From Sinorhizobium shofinae (GTDB lineage: Bacteria > Pseudomonadota > Alphaproteobacteria > Rhizobiales > Rhizobiaceae): a DNA stretch of 64,000 bases. Shown one piece after another: positions 48,771 to 57,724 of the stretch (positions are counted from its first letter, which is position 1; each line of letters opens with the position of its first letter). The position numbers were made by a program, and so were the translations under genes. Location of the stretch: assembly GCA_001704765.1 (NCBI GenBank), contig MBFK01000006.1:154260-218259 (forward strand), in the 5' to 3' direction. The notes beneath the pieces are model-generated. The model did no database searches, was not told where the DNA came from, and saw only the letters and a program-made list of their open reading frames with translations.

Positions 48771-49265
48771 ATGACCACGGCTTTCTATCCCGGCTCCTTC
48801 GATCCGATGACAAACGGGCATCTTGATGTGCTCGTTCAGGCGCTCAACGTAGCGTCGAAGGTGATCGTCGCGATCGGCATTCATCCCGGGAAGGCGCCGC
48901 TCTTTTCCTTTGATGAGCGGGCAGATCTGATCCGCCGCTCGCTAAGCGAATTCCTGCCGGAAAGGGCAGGAGACATCGCCGTCGTCTCCTTCGACAATCT
49001 GGTCGTTGATGCCGCCCGCCAGCACGGCGCGAACCTTCTTGTACGTGGGCTGAGGGACGGAACGGATCTCGATTACGAGATGCAGATGGCCGGCATGAAT
49101 AGGCAAATGGCGCCGGATATCCAGACATTGTTTCTGCCGGCGGGGACCGCCTCACGGCCCATTACGGCCACATTGGTCCGGCAGATCGCAGCCATGGGCG
49201 GTGACGTCAGTGCCTTTGTTCCCAGGGCGGTCTATCAGGCGCTGCAGGCGAAGCACAAAGCCTGA
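48771..49265 (+). CDS. coaD: phosphopantetheine adenylyltransferase
   Basis: The 164-residue nucleotidyltransferase catalyses the fourth step of coenzyme A synthesis, joining AMP to 4'-phosphopantetheine. [17 protein letters not shown] holds the (T/H)xGH motif. [23 protein letters not shown] and the C-terminal [21 protein letters not shown] are the other substrate-site elements. The ATG of MTTAFYPGS is chosen by family; the frame is open 18 codons upstream. It is followed 24 bases later by ppiA. Confidence 0.96.
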   Translation: MTTAFYPGSFDPMTNGHLDVLVQALNVASKVIVAIGIHPGKAPLFSFDERADLIRRSLSEFLPERAGDIAVVSFDNLVVDAARQHGANLLVRGLRDGTDLDYEMQMAGMNRQMAPDIQTLFLPAGTASRPITATLVRQIAAMGGDVSAFVPRAVYQALQAKHKA

Positions 49266-49289
49266 GCTTCCACCACGCAAGGAGAACGC

Positions 49290-49862
49290 ATGAAAATCCT
49301 CCAACTCGCTTTTGCAGGCGCCTTAGCGCTCGCCACCTTCACGGGAGGCGCCCAGGCACAGTCGAGCGACAACATCCTGACGATTGAACTCAAGGACGGG
49401 CCTGTCGTCATCGAGCTGCGCCCGGACATCGCGCCGAAGCACGTGCAGCAGATCAAGGAGCTGGCAGCCGCGGGCGAATACGACAATGTCGCCTTCCATC
49501 GTGTGATCAAGGGGTTCATGGCACAGACCGGCGACGTGCAATATGGCGACATGAAAGAGGGCTTTCAGTCGGAGCTTGCCGGCACCGGCGGCTCCTCGAA
49601 GCCGGACCTGCCGGCCGAGTTCTCGGATGTTCCCTTCGAGCGAGGCACCGTCGGCATGGCACGCTCGCAGGACCCGAACAGCGCCAACTCGCAGTTCTTC
49701 ATCATGTTCGCTCCGGGCGATTTCCTCAACGGCCAATATACGGTTGTCGGCAAGGTCGTCGAAGGCATAGAGAATGTCGACAAGATCAAGCTTGGCGACG
49801 AAGCCAACAACGGCGCCGTCACTGACCCTGACCGCATGATCAGCGTCAAGGTCGGCAAATAA
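49290..49862 (+). CDS. ppiA: periplasmic peptidyl-prolyl cis-trans isomerase (cyclophilin)
   Basis: The 190-residue cyclophilin has a cleavable signal peptide (MKILQLAFAGALALATFTGGAQA). The domain shows AFHRVIKGFMAQTGD (catalytic Arg of FHRVI), a GGSSKPDLPAEF loop and NSANSQFFIMFAP. It accelerates proline isomerisation of exported proteins. A GGAG ribosome site precedes it. It is paired with the cytoplasmic paralogue ppiB 23 bases downstream, both ended by the terminator at 50413-50459. Confidence 0.94.
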   Translation: MKILQLAFAGALALATFTGGAQAQSSDNILTIELKDGPVVIELRPDIAPKHVQQIKELAAAGEYDNVAFHRVIKGFMAQTGDVQYGDMKEGFQSELAGTGGSSKPDLPAEFSDVPFERGTVGMARSQDPNSANSQFFIMFAPGDFLNGQYTVVGKVVEGIENVDKIKLGDEANNGAVTDPDRMISVKVGK

Positions 49863-49885
49863 GTTAAGACAGAAGGAGAAAAACC

Positions 49886-50395
49886 ATGGCCGAGATCAAG
49901 GATCCGGAAAACACGATCATCATGGAAACCACCAAGGGCAGGGTGGTGATCGAGCTTCTGCCGGACGTGGCTCCGGGCCATGTCGCCCGCATCAAGGAGT
50001 TTTCGCGCGAGGGCGCCTATGACGGCGTCGTCTTCCATCGCGTGATCGAGGACTTCATGGCGCAGACCGGCGACGTGCAGTACGGCAAGACCGGTGGCGA
50101 GCACTTCAACCCGGCGCGCGCCGGCATGGGCGGCTCCTCCAAACCGGACCTCAAGGCCGAGTTCTCCGAGATCGCCCACGTGCGCGGGACTTGCTCGATG
50201 GCACGCAGCCAGATGCCGAATTCGGCAAACTCCCAGTTCTTCATCTGCTTTACCGACGCTCCCTGGCTCAACAAGCAGTACTCCGTCTGGGGCCAGGTCA
50301 TCGAAGGCATGGATAACATCGACAAGATCAAGCGCGGTGAGCCGGTGCGCGATCCCGACTCGATCGTCTCGATGCGGGTTGCCGCCGACGCCTGA
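49886..50395 (+). CDS. ppiB: cytoplasmic peptidyl-prolyl cis-trans isomerase (cyclophilin)
   Basis: The 169-residue cyclophilin lacks a signal peptide (starts MAEIKDPENTIIMETTKGRVVIELLPDVAPGHVARIKEF). It shares the catalytic block VVFHRVIEDFMAQTGDVQYG and SMARSQMPNSANSQFFICF with ppiA, from which it probably arose by tandem duplication. It acts on cytoplasmic proteins. GAAGGAG precedes the ATG. Confidence 0.95.
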   Translation: MAEIKDPENTIIMETTKGRVVIELLPDVAPGHVARIKEFSREGAYDGVVFHRVIEDFMAQTGDVQYGKTGGEHFNPARAGMGGSSKPDLKAEFSEIAHVRGTCSMARSQMPNSANSQFFICFTDAPWLNKQYSVWGQVIEGMDNIDKIKRGEPVRDPDSIVSMRVAADA

Positions 50396-50412
50396 TTTGC
50401 GCTAATGCACAG

Positions 50413-50459
50413 ACCCGCCTCGGTCGCGCCGCGAGCCACCGGGGCGGGTTTGCTTTTAT
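50413..50459 (+). terminator. Rho-independent terminator after ppiB
   Basis: ACCCGCCTCGG (50413-50423) pairs with CCGGGGCGGGT (50439-50449) with one T-G wobble, an 11-bp stem followed by TTGCTTTTA. It ends the ppiA-ppiB transcript and lies wholly before the queA start chosen here, which argues against an earlier queA start at 50405. Confidence 0.85.
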
Positions 50460-50470
50460 TCGACACCCAG

Positions 50471-51556
50471 ATGCGTGTAGACCTGTTCGATTTCGACCTG
50501 CCGGAGACTTCTATTGCGCTGAGGCCCGCAAGCCCGCGCGACAGCGCGCGCATGCTCGTCGTGCAGCCGCGAACGGAACCGGTTCTCGGCGACTACGGCG
50601 TGCTCGATCTGCCGTCTTTCTTGAGGCCTGGCGATGCGTTGGTCTTCAACGATACGAAGGTCATTCCGGCTCAACTCGAGGGCATTCGCAGGCGCGGCGG
50701 GGATGTCGCCACCCAGGTCTCGCTGACACTGCACATGCGCGTCGCCTCCGACCGCTGGAAGGCGTTCGCGCGGCCGGCGCGGCGGCTGAAGCCGGGCGAC
50801 AGGATCAGTTTCGGCCACGGCGAAAATGCCTGCCTGCTCGGTGCGCTCGATGCAACCGTCGAGGAAAAGGGTGAGGCGGGCGAGGTCACTCTTCGCTTCG
50901 ATCTTTCGGGCCCGGTGCTCGATGAGGCGATCATGTCGGTCGGGCACATTCCGCTGCCACCATATATCGCCTCCAAGCGCCCCGAGGATTCACGCGATCG
51001 GACCGACTATCAGACGGTCTATGCGCGCGAAGAAGGGGCCGTCGCAGCCCCGACAGCGGGCCTGCACTTCACAGATCGGCTATTTGGCAAGCTTGACGAG
51101 GCCGGAATCGAGCGCCACTTCGTCACGCTTCATGTGGGGGCGGGAACCTTCCTACCGGTCAAGGCCGACGATACCGACAATCATGTGATGCACGAGGAGA
51201 TCGGCCATGTGGACGCGGCGACTGCTGAAAAGCTCAATGCGGTTCGGGCGCGCGGCGGACGCATCGTCTGCGTCGGCACGACGTCGCTTCGGCTGATCGA
51301 GAGCGCTGCGACAGAGGACGGTAAGATCCGTCCCTGGTCGGGGCCGACGAGCATTTTCATCACCCCCGGCTACCGCTTCCGCGCCGTCGACATGCTGATG
51401 ACCAATTTCCACTTGCCGAAATCGACTTTGTTCATGCTGGTTTCTGCCTTCGCCGGGTTGGAAACGATGCGTGCCGCCTATACCCACGCCATCGCGGCCG
51501 GCTACCGCTTCTATTCCTATGGCGATGCAAGCCTGCTCTTCCGGAAAGACCAATGA
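50471..51556 (+). CDS. queA: S-adenosylmethionine:tRNA ribosyltransferase-isomerase
   Basis: The 361-residue enzyme of queuosine synthesis moves the ribosyl part of SAM onto preQ1 in tRNA, giving epoxyqueuosine. It begins [19 protein letters not shown], the QueA opening, and contains [27 protein letters not shown] and [13 protein letters not shown]. The start at 50471 excludes 22 upstream codons that overlap a terminator. Its stop overlaps the tgt start (ATGA), so queA and tgt are translationally coupled in one queuosine operon. Confidence 0.95.
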   Translation: MRVDLFDFDLPETSIALRPASPRDSARMLVVQPRTEPVLGDYGVLDLPSFLRPGDALVFNDTKVIPAQLEGIRRRGGDVATQVSLTLHMRVASDRWKAFARPARRLKPGDRISFGHGENACLLGALDATVEEKGEAGEVTLRFDLSGPVLDEAIMSVGHIPLPPYIASKRPEDSRDRTDYQTVYAREEGAVAAPTAGLHFTDRLFGKLDEAGIERHFVTLHVGAGTFLPVKADDTDNHVMHEEIGHVDAATAEKLNAVRARGGRIVCVGTTSLRLIESAATEDGKIRPWSGPTSIFITPGYRFRAVDMLMTNFHLPKSTLFMLVSAFAGLETMRAAYTHAIAAGYRFYSYGDASLLFRKDQ

Positions 51557-52683
51557 CCGAGACGTTTCAATTCAACCTGCTTTCGACTGACGGCAACGCG
51601 CGCAGCGGCGAGGTTTTGACACCGCGCGGAACGATCCGCACGCCGGCCTTCATGCCGGTCGGAACCGTCGGCACGGTCAAGGCGATGTATCTCGATCAGG
51701 TGCGTGATCTTGGCGCCGACATTATCCTCGGCAATACCTATCATCTGATGTTGCGGCCTGGTCCCGAGCGCGTCGCTCGCCTTGGAGGCTTGCACAGGTT
51801 CATTCGTTGGGAGCAGCCGATCCTGACCGATAGTGGCGGCTTCCAGGTCATGTCGCTATCGAGCCTGCGCAAGCTCAACGAACAGGGTGTGACCTTCAAG
51901 AGCCATGTCGACGGCGCGCTTTATCATATGTCGCCGGAACGCTCGATCGAGATCCAGGGACTGCTCGACAGCGACATACAGATGCAGCTCGACGAGTGCG
52001 TCGCATTGCCGGCCGAGCCAGGTGAAATCGAACGCGCAATGGAAATGTCGCTACGCTGGGCGGAACGCTGCAAGGTCGCCTTCGGCGACCAGCCGGGCAA
52101 GGCGATGTTCGGCATCGTACAGGGCGGCGACATTGCGAAGCTGCGCGAACGTTCTGCCCTGGCGCTCAAGGAGCTCGACCTCAAGGGCTATGCCGTCGGC
52201 GGTCTCGCCGTGGGAGAGCCGCAGGAGGTGATGCTCGACATGCTCGACGTCACTTGCCCCGTCTTGCCCGCGGAGAAACCGCGCTATCTGATGGGCGTCG
52301 GAACGCCGGACGATATCCTGAAATCGGTCGCACACGGGATCGATATGTTCGACTGCGTCATGCCGACGCGCTCCGGTCGCCATGGGCTGGCCTTCACACG
52401 CTACGGCCGGATCAATCTGCGCAATGCCCGCCATGCCGAAGACATGCGGCCGCTCGACGAACAGTCCTGCTGCCCAGCGACGCGGGATTACTCGCGCGCC
52501 TACCTGCACCATCTGATCCGTTCCAACGAATCGCTCGGCGGCATGCTCCTGAGCTGGAACAATCTCGCCTATTACCAGGAACTCATGGTCGGCATCCGCA
52601 AGGCGATCGAGGAAGGGCGTTATGCCGACTTCATGGCAGAAACCCAGGAGGGCTGGCAGCGCGGCGACCTTCCGCCGGTGTAA
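51553..52683 (+). CDS. tgt: tRNA-guanine transglycosylase
   Basis: The 376-residue TIM-barrel enzyme swaps guanine 34 of GUN-anticodon tRNAs for preQ1. [11 protein letters not shown] (Asp93) is the base-binding site, [11 protein letters not shown] (Asp267) holds the nucleophile and GIVQGGD and VGGLAVGEP the substrate loops. The C-terminal zinc site is unusual: E. coli has CxCxxC before [10 protein letters not shown], whereas here the stretch reads [16 protein letters not shown] (305-320), leaving two adjacent Cys and no CxCxxC. It is coupled to queA by a four-base overlap. Confidence 0.94.
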   Translation: MTETFQFNLLSTDGNARSGEVLTPRGTIRTPAFMPVGTVGTVKAMYLDQVRDLGADIILGNTYHLMLRPGPERVARLGGLHRFIRWEQPILTDSGGFQVMSLSSLRKLNEQGVTFKSHVDGALYHMSPERSIEIQGLLDSDIQMQLDECVALPAEPGEIERAMEMSLRWAERCKVAFGDQPGKAMFGIVQGGDIAKLRERSALALKELDLKGYAVGGLAVGEPQEVMLDMLDVTCPVLPAEKPRYLMGVGTPDDILKSVAHGIDMFDCVMPTRSGRHGLAFTRYGRINLRNARHAEDMRPLDEQSCCPATRDYSRAYLHHLIRSNESLGGMLLSWNNLAYYQELMVGIRKAIEEGRYADFMAETQEGWQRGDLPPV

Positions 52684-52703
52684 GGCGGGCATGCAGAGAA
52701 TAG

Positions 52704-53120
52704 TCAGAGTGCGGGCCCAGGTGCGGTCTGCACCATCAACACGCCATTGATCTTGTAGCTGCCGTCCGACTGCGGGACGAGCTCATAGATTGCTGTCCAA
52801 TCCTTGCCGTCCGATCCGAAGATCAGCACCTCCTGGATCACTTCCTTGCCGACCAGCTTTGATCGCCCGAAGGCAAAATTGCCCGGGCGATACAGGTGCT
52901 GGTAGCTTCGCTTGACCATCTCGAAAAAGACCAGCTCGTCCGGAAATTTTTCCCGGATCCCGGGGGAGGCGAAGGAGTAGGCAGTTTCCGCGTCGTCCTC
53001 GAGAAAAGCCTTGATCTGGGCTCGAATGACCGATTTTGCCGTGTCGACAGGGTCCGCAAGCGCGAATTTTACGCCCAGCGCGAGCACCAGACAGAGAGCG
53101 ACGGAGACCCATCTTGTCAT
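52704..53120 (-). CDS. DUF4864 family exported protein
   Basis: The 138-residue protein has a signal peptide (MTRWVSVALCLVLALGVKFALA). A small alpha-beta domain follows: VIRAQIKAFLEDDAETAYSFASPGIREKFP, RSYQHLYRPGNFAFG and WTAIYELVPQSDGSYKINGVLM. This is the NTF2-like look of DUF4864. No function is known; it would be periplasmic. The start follows GGAGGCTCCC; an ATG four codons upstream overlaps that site. It is convergent with tgt, 20 bases apart. Confidence 0.8.
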   Translation of the reverse strand: MTRWVSVALCLVLALGVKFALADPVDTAKSVIRAQIKAFLEDDAETAYSFASPGIREKFPDELVFFEMVKRSYQHLYRPGNFAFGRSKLVGKEVIQEVLIFGSDGKDWTAIYELVPQSDGSYKINGVLMVQTAPGPAL

Positions 53121-53358
53121 GGGAGCCTCCATTAGCTTTTCGTTATTGAAGCATATGCCTGACAGTCGCTTTGATAAGCACCACCTTCGGCTTACAGGGA
53201 AGCGAGCGAAGGGACTCCTGGAGAGTGCTTTAATCTTTTCAGGAACTTATGTTGGCTATTTCAACTACTTGCGAAACAGTCACAATCTCGTGATCTCGGT
53301 CGCCGCCTCCGCGTGAGGATTGCTCCGCATCGAGCGCAAGCGAAGCAATCTCGACGAA

Positions 53359-54246
53359 TTAACCGCGCTTCGAGATCACCCGTTCTGCGCTGCCCTGGCG
53401 CGCACCGTGGCATGCTTTGTATTTCTTGCCGGATCCACAAGGACATGGATCATTGCTCCGGCGCTGCAGGCGGCCGATCAAGGGCAGCAATACCGTGGAA
53501 GGCAACAAGGCAGTGATAAAAATTGCTAGCTTGGCCGAGATACCCGGTATGACAAGGCGACGGCCGGATTTGAAACCGCGCCAGGCGCATTCGGCAACGT
53601 ATTGCGAGTCGACTTTGGGCAGGACCTTGAAAAGCGCTGCCCTGTTGGCCCCCGATCGTTCGAGGAACTCGGTCGATACCGGTCCGGGGGCGACGCAGGT
53701 CACGGTCACGCCGGTGCGATGGAGTTCCTGGTGAAGAGCCTCCGAAAACGAACGCACGAAGCCTTTGCTCGCGTAGTACAGGGCCATGTACGGGCCCGGC
53801 GTGAAGCTCGCGACGGAACCGAGATTGATAACGCCGCCGCGGCCGCGCGCCACCATGCCCGGTAGGAAGCGAAGGGTAAGGTCGGTGAGGGCGCGTATGT
53901 TGAGATCGACGATCCCCATCTGGTCGCCGACAGGCAACACCGTTGCACTGCCTCGAAGGCCATAGCCGGCGCTGTTGACCAGGACATCGCAGAACAAGCC
54001 GTTTGCAGACAGGAACGATTCGAGCTGGCGCGCTGCATCGTCTGCCAGGAGGTCCAAAGCGACGGTGAACGTCTCGCCGCCGGCCTTGAGGATATCGGCG
54101 GCGGCCGCCGCGAGACCGTCCGGCGAACGCGCCACCAGCACAACGGCTGCGCCATCCCTGGCGGCAACATCGGCAACCGCCTTGCCAATGCCGCGTGAGC
54201 CGCCCACCACGACGACGGCTGGCCGGAGCTCCGTTTCGGCCGTCAT
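53359..54246 (-). CDS. short-chain dehydrogenase with C-terminal SEC-C zinc motif
   Basis: The 295-residue fusion has a classical SDR (residues 8-245): VVVVGGSRGIGKAVADVA for the cofactor, NSAG at 91-94, Ser144 and YYASK with Tyr157/Lys161. A hydrophobic, probably membrane-facing helix pair follows (LAIFITALLPSTVLLPLIGRL). A SEC-C zinc-binding motif comes next, NDPCPCGSGKKYKACHG at 265-281, the motif found at the C-terminus of SecA. Its ATG overlaps the stop of the upstream acyltransferase-like gene. Substrate unknown; the operon suggests lipid-linked chemistry. Confidence 0.85.
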   Translation of the reverse strand: MTAETELRPAVVVVGGSRGIGKAVADVAARDGAAVVLVARSPDGLAAAAADILKAGGETFTVALDLLADDAARQLESFLSANGLFCDVLVNSAGYGLRGSATVLPVGDQMGIVDLNIRALTDLTLRFLPGMVARGRGGVINLGSVASFTPGPYMALYYASKGFVRSFSEALHQELHRTGVTVTCVAPGPVSTEFLERSGANRAALFKVLPKVDSQYVAECAWRGFKSGRRLVIPGISAKLAIFITALLPSTVLLPLIGRLQRRSNDPCPCGSGKKYKACHGARQGSAERVISKRG

Positions 54247-55025
54247 GCCGCACCTGAGACAGCGGCGCCCGCAACGGCAGTGGTTTCCGCTACACCACCC
54301 ACCTCGGCGGCGATTTCACCGTTCAGAATTCTCTCGAATCGCTCCAATGCCCGCGCCACATTGGCGCCATCCATGACCCGGTGATCGTAGTGGATGCGGA
54401 GGGTCACCGTTCCCTGATCGTCGATCGGACCGTAGTTGAAGATCGTCGTCAGCGGCGTAAGCGGATTGAGGGACTCGGCGCCGAGCCCCGAATAAACGGA
54501 CAACTGGAAGGTTCCGAAATGGCGGCCGCGCTGACGACCGAGATTGAGTCCTAACCACATGAGCAGCCAGCGGATCGGCGCCGGCAGTCGGGCGATCTTC
54601 AGGGCGCGCCGGAATTCCTTGACTTCCCGCACCGGGCGTGTCCGGGCCGCCTCGATCAGGGTCGCGAGTTCGGCGATGGAACGGCGCTCGGGGTTCTTGA
54701 TCAAGCTCAAAAGCACGACCCGCTCGCCATCGAGCTCGCGCTCATGGGCGATCGACGCAATGCTTCCAGGATATTCATAGAGCTGTGGTCTCGGCAGTTT
54801 GACATAAGCCCGCCGCAACTCCGGGGTTTCGAGAGAAAGCAGCGCATATCCCTTGAGAAACAGCACTGTCCAGGAAGGTCTGCTTTGCTGTGCCATCCGG
54901 GCCTTAAGGAGCGGACCGAGATTCATCTGCCGCTGCACGGTTACCCGCGGCACACGAATCGAAAACCGCATCAAATCGCCGACGAGGCGTCGCGGCCCCG
55001 AAAGCTTTAGAGCTCGGCCTCGCAT
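54243..55025 (-). CDS. E2-like acyltransferase catalytic domain protein (no lipoyl domain)
   Basis: The 260-residue protein resembles the catalytic domain of 2-oxo-acid dehydrogenase E2 and chloramphenicol acetyltransferase. It carries the motif HYDHRVMDG (212-220), with catalytic His215 and Asp219 in HxxxDG. It has neither a lipoyl domain nor a subunit-binding domain, so it is not a normal dehydrogenase subunit. RWLLMWLGLNLGRQRGRHFGTFQLSVYSGLGAES could contact membrane. It would transfer an acyl group from CoA to an unknown acceptor. It is the second gene of a three-gene unit, ten bases after the ICMT-like gene. Confidence 0.75.
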   Translation of the reverse strand: MRGRALKLSGPRRLVGDLMRFSIRVPRVTVQRQMNLGPLLKARMAQQSRPSWTVLFLKGYALLSLETPELRRAYVKLPRPQLYEYPGSIASIAHERELDGERVVLLSLIKNPERRSIAELATLIEAARTRPVREVKEFRRALKIARLPAPIRWLLMWLGLNLGRQRGRHFGTFQLSVYSGLGAESLNPLTPLTTIFNYGPIDDQGTVTLRIHYDHRVMDGANVARALERFERILNGEIAAEVGGVAETTAVAGAAVSGAA

Positions 55026-55035
55026 TACGGCACCT

Positions 55036-55629
55036 CTAGTAAAGATAGGGGATGATTCGCTTGGTTCTTTCCATGTAGGCGCGGTATTGCGGTCCGAATG
55101 TTTCCAGCATCATGCGCTCCTCCTCGTCCACCCTTAGAAAAAACAGGATCGCGAAACCCACCAGTCCGGCGAGGCCAGCGATCCAGTTCGACAGCAGGAA
55201 GACCTGCCCGACCCCCATGAGCATGAACGAAGTGTACATCGGATGGCGGACGAGGGCATAAGGCCCGCCGCTGATCAGCTCATGCCGATCGCGAATCTCC
55301 AGAGTGATGGACCAGTTGCGGCCAAGTTCCTTGTGGGTTCTGCGAAATACCCACATCGCGGCGCAGAAGACGACGGCTCCGATGGCCACAGCCCACATCC
55401 TGGCCGGATAATCGGCGGCCTCGGGGATCCCGGTTACCACATAGAATCCCGGTACGATACCGAGGCCTAGCAGGGCCGCAGCAAGCCCGATCGTCTCCGA
55501 GCGCGAGCGACGGTTAGTGACGACCTGCACGCGCTTCGCGCGGCGCTCGTATGGACGGCGAATGAAGTACCAGGCGACGATGCCAAGCACCCAAATAGTC
55601 TGGCCGATGGAAGCTATCGACATGCTCAC
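55036..55629 (-). CDS. ICMT/PEMT-family membrane methyltransferase
   Basis: This 197-residue protein has about five membrane segments. Its C-terminal half has the isoprenylcysteine carboxyl methyltransferase pattern: GPYALVRHPMYTSFMLMGVGQ, then FFLRVDEEERMMLETFGPQYRAYMERTKRIIP, the RHPxY and ExxL...YxxY SAM-binding elements. Bacteria lack prenylated CaaX proteins, so the methyl acceptor is probably a lipid, isoprenoid or small molecule. It is the first gene of the ICMT, acyltransferase, SDR-SEC-C operon. Confidence 0.85.
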   Translation of the reverse strand: MSMSIASIGQTIWVLGIVAWYFIRRPYERRAKRVQVVTNRRSRSETIGLAAALLGLGIVPGFYVVTGIPEAADYPARMWAVAIGAVVFCAAMWVFRRTHKELGRNWSITLEIRDRHELISGGPYALVRHPMYTSFMLMGVGQVFLLSNWIAGLAGLVGFAILFFLRVDEEERMMLETFGPQYRAYMERTKRIIPYLY

Positions 55630-55693
55630 CCTAGTTCACAAGGCTTGTTGCGATCGTGCCGCTGGCGAGCGTAGAGGGCCCAAGCCGATCGCG

Positions 55694-56287
55694 TTAGCCG
55701 CCATTCATCTCACGAAGCCTTGTAATGAATTGTTGCGGCCTTAGCCAGATGCTTGGGGTCTGATAGCCCATGGAGCGTGCGATCTCCGCCACAAAGGCAT
55801 TGCAGTTGTAGACTGACGCATGCCAGACGCGCGACTTTGCTTTCAGCTTTCGTATGTCCGCGACGACCTTGTTGTATTCTGCCTCGGTCAGCATGACGCG
55901 CCAGCTTGCCGACCTGTATTCCTCTTCCAGGTCGCCGTCGCTGGCTCCAGTCTCGGCCGGCACGGGAAAGAAATGACCAAGAACATAGGGCGCGGCATCG
56001 TTGGTAGCCGGTGCAAGACCCGCAACCTCGGGGTTGATCATTGCTCCCGCCGCATTCGTGCGGCCGAAAACTGCGTAAGTGTGGCCGTAGCTCAGCGCAT
56101 AGCGTGAGCGGAATTCGATGAAGTACCCTTGTTCTCGGGATTGGGATGCCAGCTTAGCCGGCCCGCCATTCTTCTGGCTGCTCGACACGTAAGCCGGTTG
56201 GGGCCCCTTGTCTTGCGTCTGGCACGCTGTTGCCGCGAATGCGAGGAATATCACAGGTAGAATACGGCTTGCTGCAAATGTCATCAC
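55694..56287 (-). CDS. lipoprotein with a possible permuted NlpC/P60-like papain fold
   Basis: The 197-residue protein has a lipoprotein signal (ILPVIFLAFAATAC, Cys22). The mature part has RYALSYGHTYAVFGR (His69) followed, about 90 residues on, by SVYNCNAFVAEIARSMG (Cys162). A His-first, NCxxF-second order is what circularly permuted NlpC/P60 (LRAT, YiiX-like) enzymes show. That assignment is inference from motif order; a thiol hydrolase or acyltransferase acting at the envelope is the guess. An ATG one codon in is also possible. Confidence 0.6.
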   Translation of the reverse strand: MMTFAASRILPVIFLAFAATACQTQDKGPQPAYVSSSQKNGGPAKLASQSREQGYFIEFRSRYALSYGHTYAVFGRTNAAGAMINPEVAGLAPATNDAAPYVLGHFFPVPAETGASDGDLEEEYRSASWRVMLTEAEYNKVVADIRKLKAKSRVWHASVYNCNAFVAEIARSMGYQTPSIWLRPQQFITRLREMNGG

Positions 56288-56395
56288 GTCACTTCGCTCT
56301 GTCGCCGAAACTTAATGTAGCAGAACTCGGGCCGACTCGGGCCAATCAGTGGCGTTCGTTGACCGACGGCCCTGGGCTGATTCGGTCTTCAAGGC

Positions 56396-56433
56396 GCCCC
56401 GCGGGGAGGGCTTCTCCACTCTCCCCACGGGGC
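56396..56433. terminator. hairpin downstream of small lipoprotein
   Basis: GCCCCGCGGGGAG (56396-56408) and CTCCCCACGGGGC (56421-56433) form a 13-bp stem with one mismatch, 11 bases past the lipoprotein stop. The minus-strand continuation is only weakly T-rich. Confidence 0.55.
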
Positions 56434-56444
56434 AAATTCAGCTA

Positions 56445-56585
56445 TTACTTATAAACAGGAGCGGGCTCTGCGGCCGGCTCTGCAGCTGGCGGCGGGGCCT
56501 TACCTTTACCTTTGCCAATCGTGTCACAAGCGGTCAGGCCGGTGACAGAAAGCAACGCAATCATCACGATTAGAATTCTGCTCAT
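56445..56585 (-). CDS. small lipoprotein (46 aa)
   Basis: The frame starts MSRILIVMIALLSVTGLTAC with an LTAC lipobox. After the Cys follow DTIGKGKGKA and an Ala/Pro/Glu-rich tail (PPPAAEPAAEPAPVYK). The mature lipopeptide is about 26 residues, in size and Lys/Ala content like entericidin-type peptides, but sequence identity to that family is not evident. AAAGGA lies eight bases before the ATG and a hairpin follows the stop. It lies between two envelope genes on the same strand. Confidence 0.65.
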   Translation of the reverse strand: MSRILIVMIALLSVTGLTACDTIGKGKGKAPPPAAEPAAEPAPVYK

Positions 56586-56775
56586 CAAGAAGTCCTTTCC
56601 TCAATAGTCGGAATGGGTTATCGAAGGCAACACTCCAAGTAATAGTGGCGATTCCCGCCTTAGCCTAGTGCAAGAAGGACACAGTTGGCATCAGGTTTGT
56701 CGGTCCGGAACTGTTCAACGGGTTCTTCAACACACATGGCTTAATTATTTATACCAAATACGCGCGCAAACACCA

Positions 56776-57360
56776 TCAGATGATCAATACCGAGGTCCCC
56801 ACGGGGGTCCGACTGTAGAGATCAACGATGTCGTCGTTCGTCAAACGGATGCAACCGCTCGATACTGCCTGGCCGATCGTCCACGGTTCGTTCGTGCCGT
56901 GTAGACGGAACATGGTGTCGTGCCCGCCACGATAGAGGTAGAGGGCAGATGCACCAAGTGGATTGTGTAAGCCGCCTGAGACGCCCCCCGCATACTGACG
57001 CAGGTGAGGTTTGCGGCGCATCATGCTTTCGGTGGGTGTCCACGACGGCCACTCCGCCTTTCGGCCGATCGTCGCCTTGCCCTTGAGCGTGCGTCCTTGC
57101 TCTCCGACGCCGATGCCATAGCGAATCGCCGAGCCGCCCCCTTGGACGTAGTAGAGATAGCGTTGCTCGGTATCGACGACGATCGTTCCCGGTTCCCCGC
57201 CTCCGTCATAGGCCACTTCCTGCCTACGGTAGCGCGGGTCGATACGCGTCCTTGCGGCTATAGGGCTTCCGGTTGGTCGCCAGGTTGAACTACATCCGGT
57301 GGCCAGCAAAGCCAGACTACCCAACACGAGCATGCGACGCGTAACGTGGTTCTTGTCCAT
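56776..57360 (-). CDS. L,D-transpeptidase (YkuD) lipoprotein
   Basis: The 194-residue protein opens MDKNHVTRRMLVLGSLALLATGC: a twin-Arg start with a lipobox at Cys23. The YkuD domain starts near GTIVVDTEQRYLYYV and carries the catalytic block HGTNEPWTIGQAVSSGCIRLTN with His154 and Cys170. It forms 3-3 cross-links in peptidoglycan or anchors outer-membrane proteins to it, as rhizobia do with beta-barrel proteins. AGGTG precedes the ATG; an ATG 11 codons upstream is less good. Confidence 0.92.
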   Translation of the reverse strand: MDKNHVTRRMLVLGSLALLATGCSSTWRPTGSPIAARTRIDPRYRRQEVAYDGGGEPGTIVVDTEQRYLYYVQGGGSAIRYGIGVGEQGRTLKGKATIGRKAEWPSWTPTESMMRRKPHLRQYAGGVSGGLHNPLGASALYLYRGGHDTMFRLHGTNEPWTIGQAVSSGCIRLTNDDIVDLYSRTPVGTSVLII

Positions 57361-57724
57361 CTTCACCTGCTGAGAAAAATCGTGAGTCCCCACTCTGCGT
57401 GTTTAACACTGCTGCGCGTACTGGCCAAGCCTCGCATCTCAGGCGGGCGCGGCGAGGTGAATTTTAGGTTCAGAAGCGGAAAACCCGCCGGGTTTGCAGC
57501 CTCGATTCGATACGCCACGAAGGTCGCTGCATTGTCCGGCCGCACCGATTCGCGTCTCGGTACCGTCTCAGCACTCGAGTCTTGGCGCCGCGGATGGCCG
57601 CTCGGGAACGGGAACGACTGGCTTACGCGTTTGAGTCATCGGGCAGTCCAGCTTCATGGATTGATTAAACGGCTTGCGGCAACCGTCTGCGTCTGCTCGA
57701 CTGGGGTGGGAGTAGGTAAGGAGG
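57361..57724. other. divergent intergenic region, no gene recognised
   Basis: These 364 bases separate the L,D-transpeptidase start from the SDR start and must hold their promoters. Short frames are present on both strands but without a ribosome site or recognisable motif. No repeat or RNA structure was noted. Confidence 0.4.
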
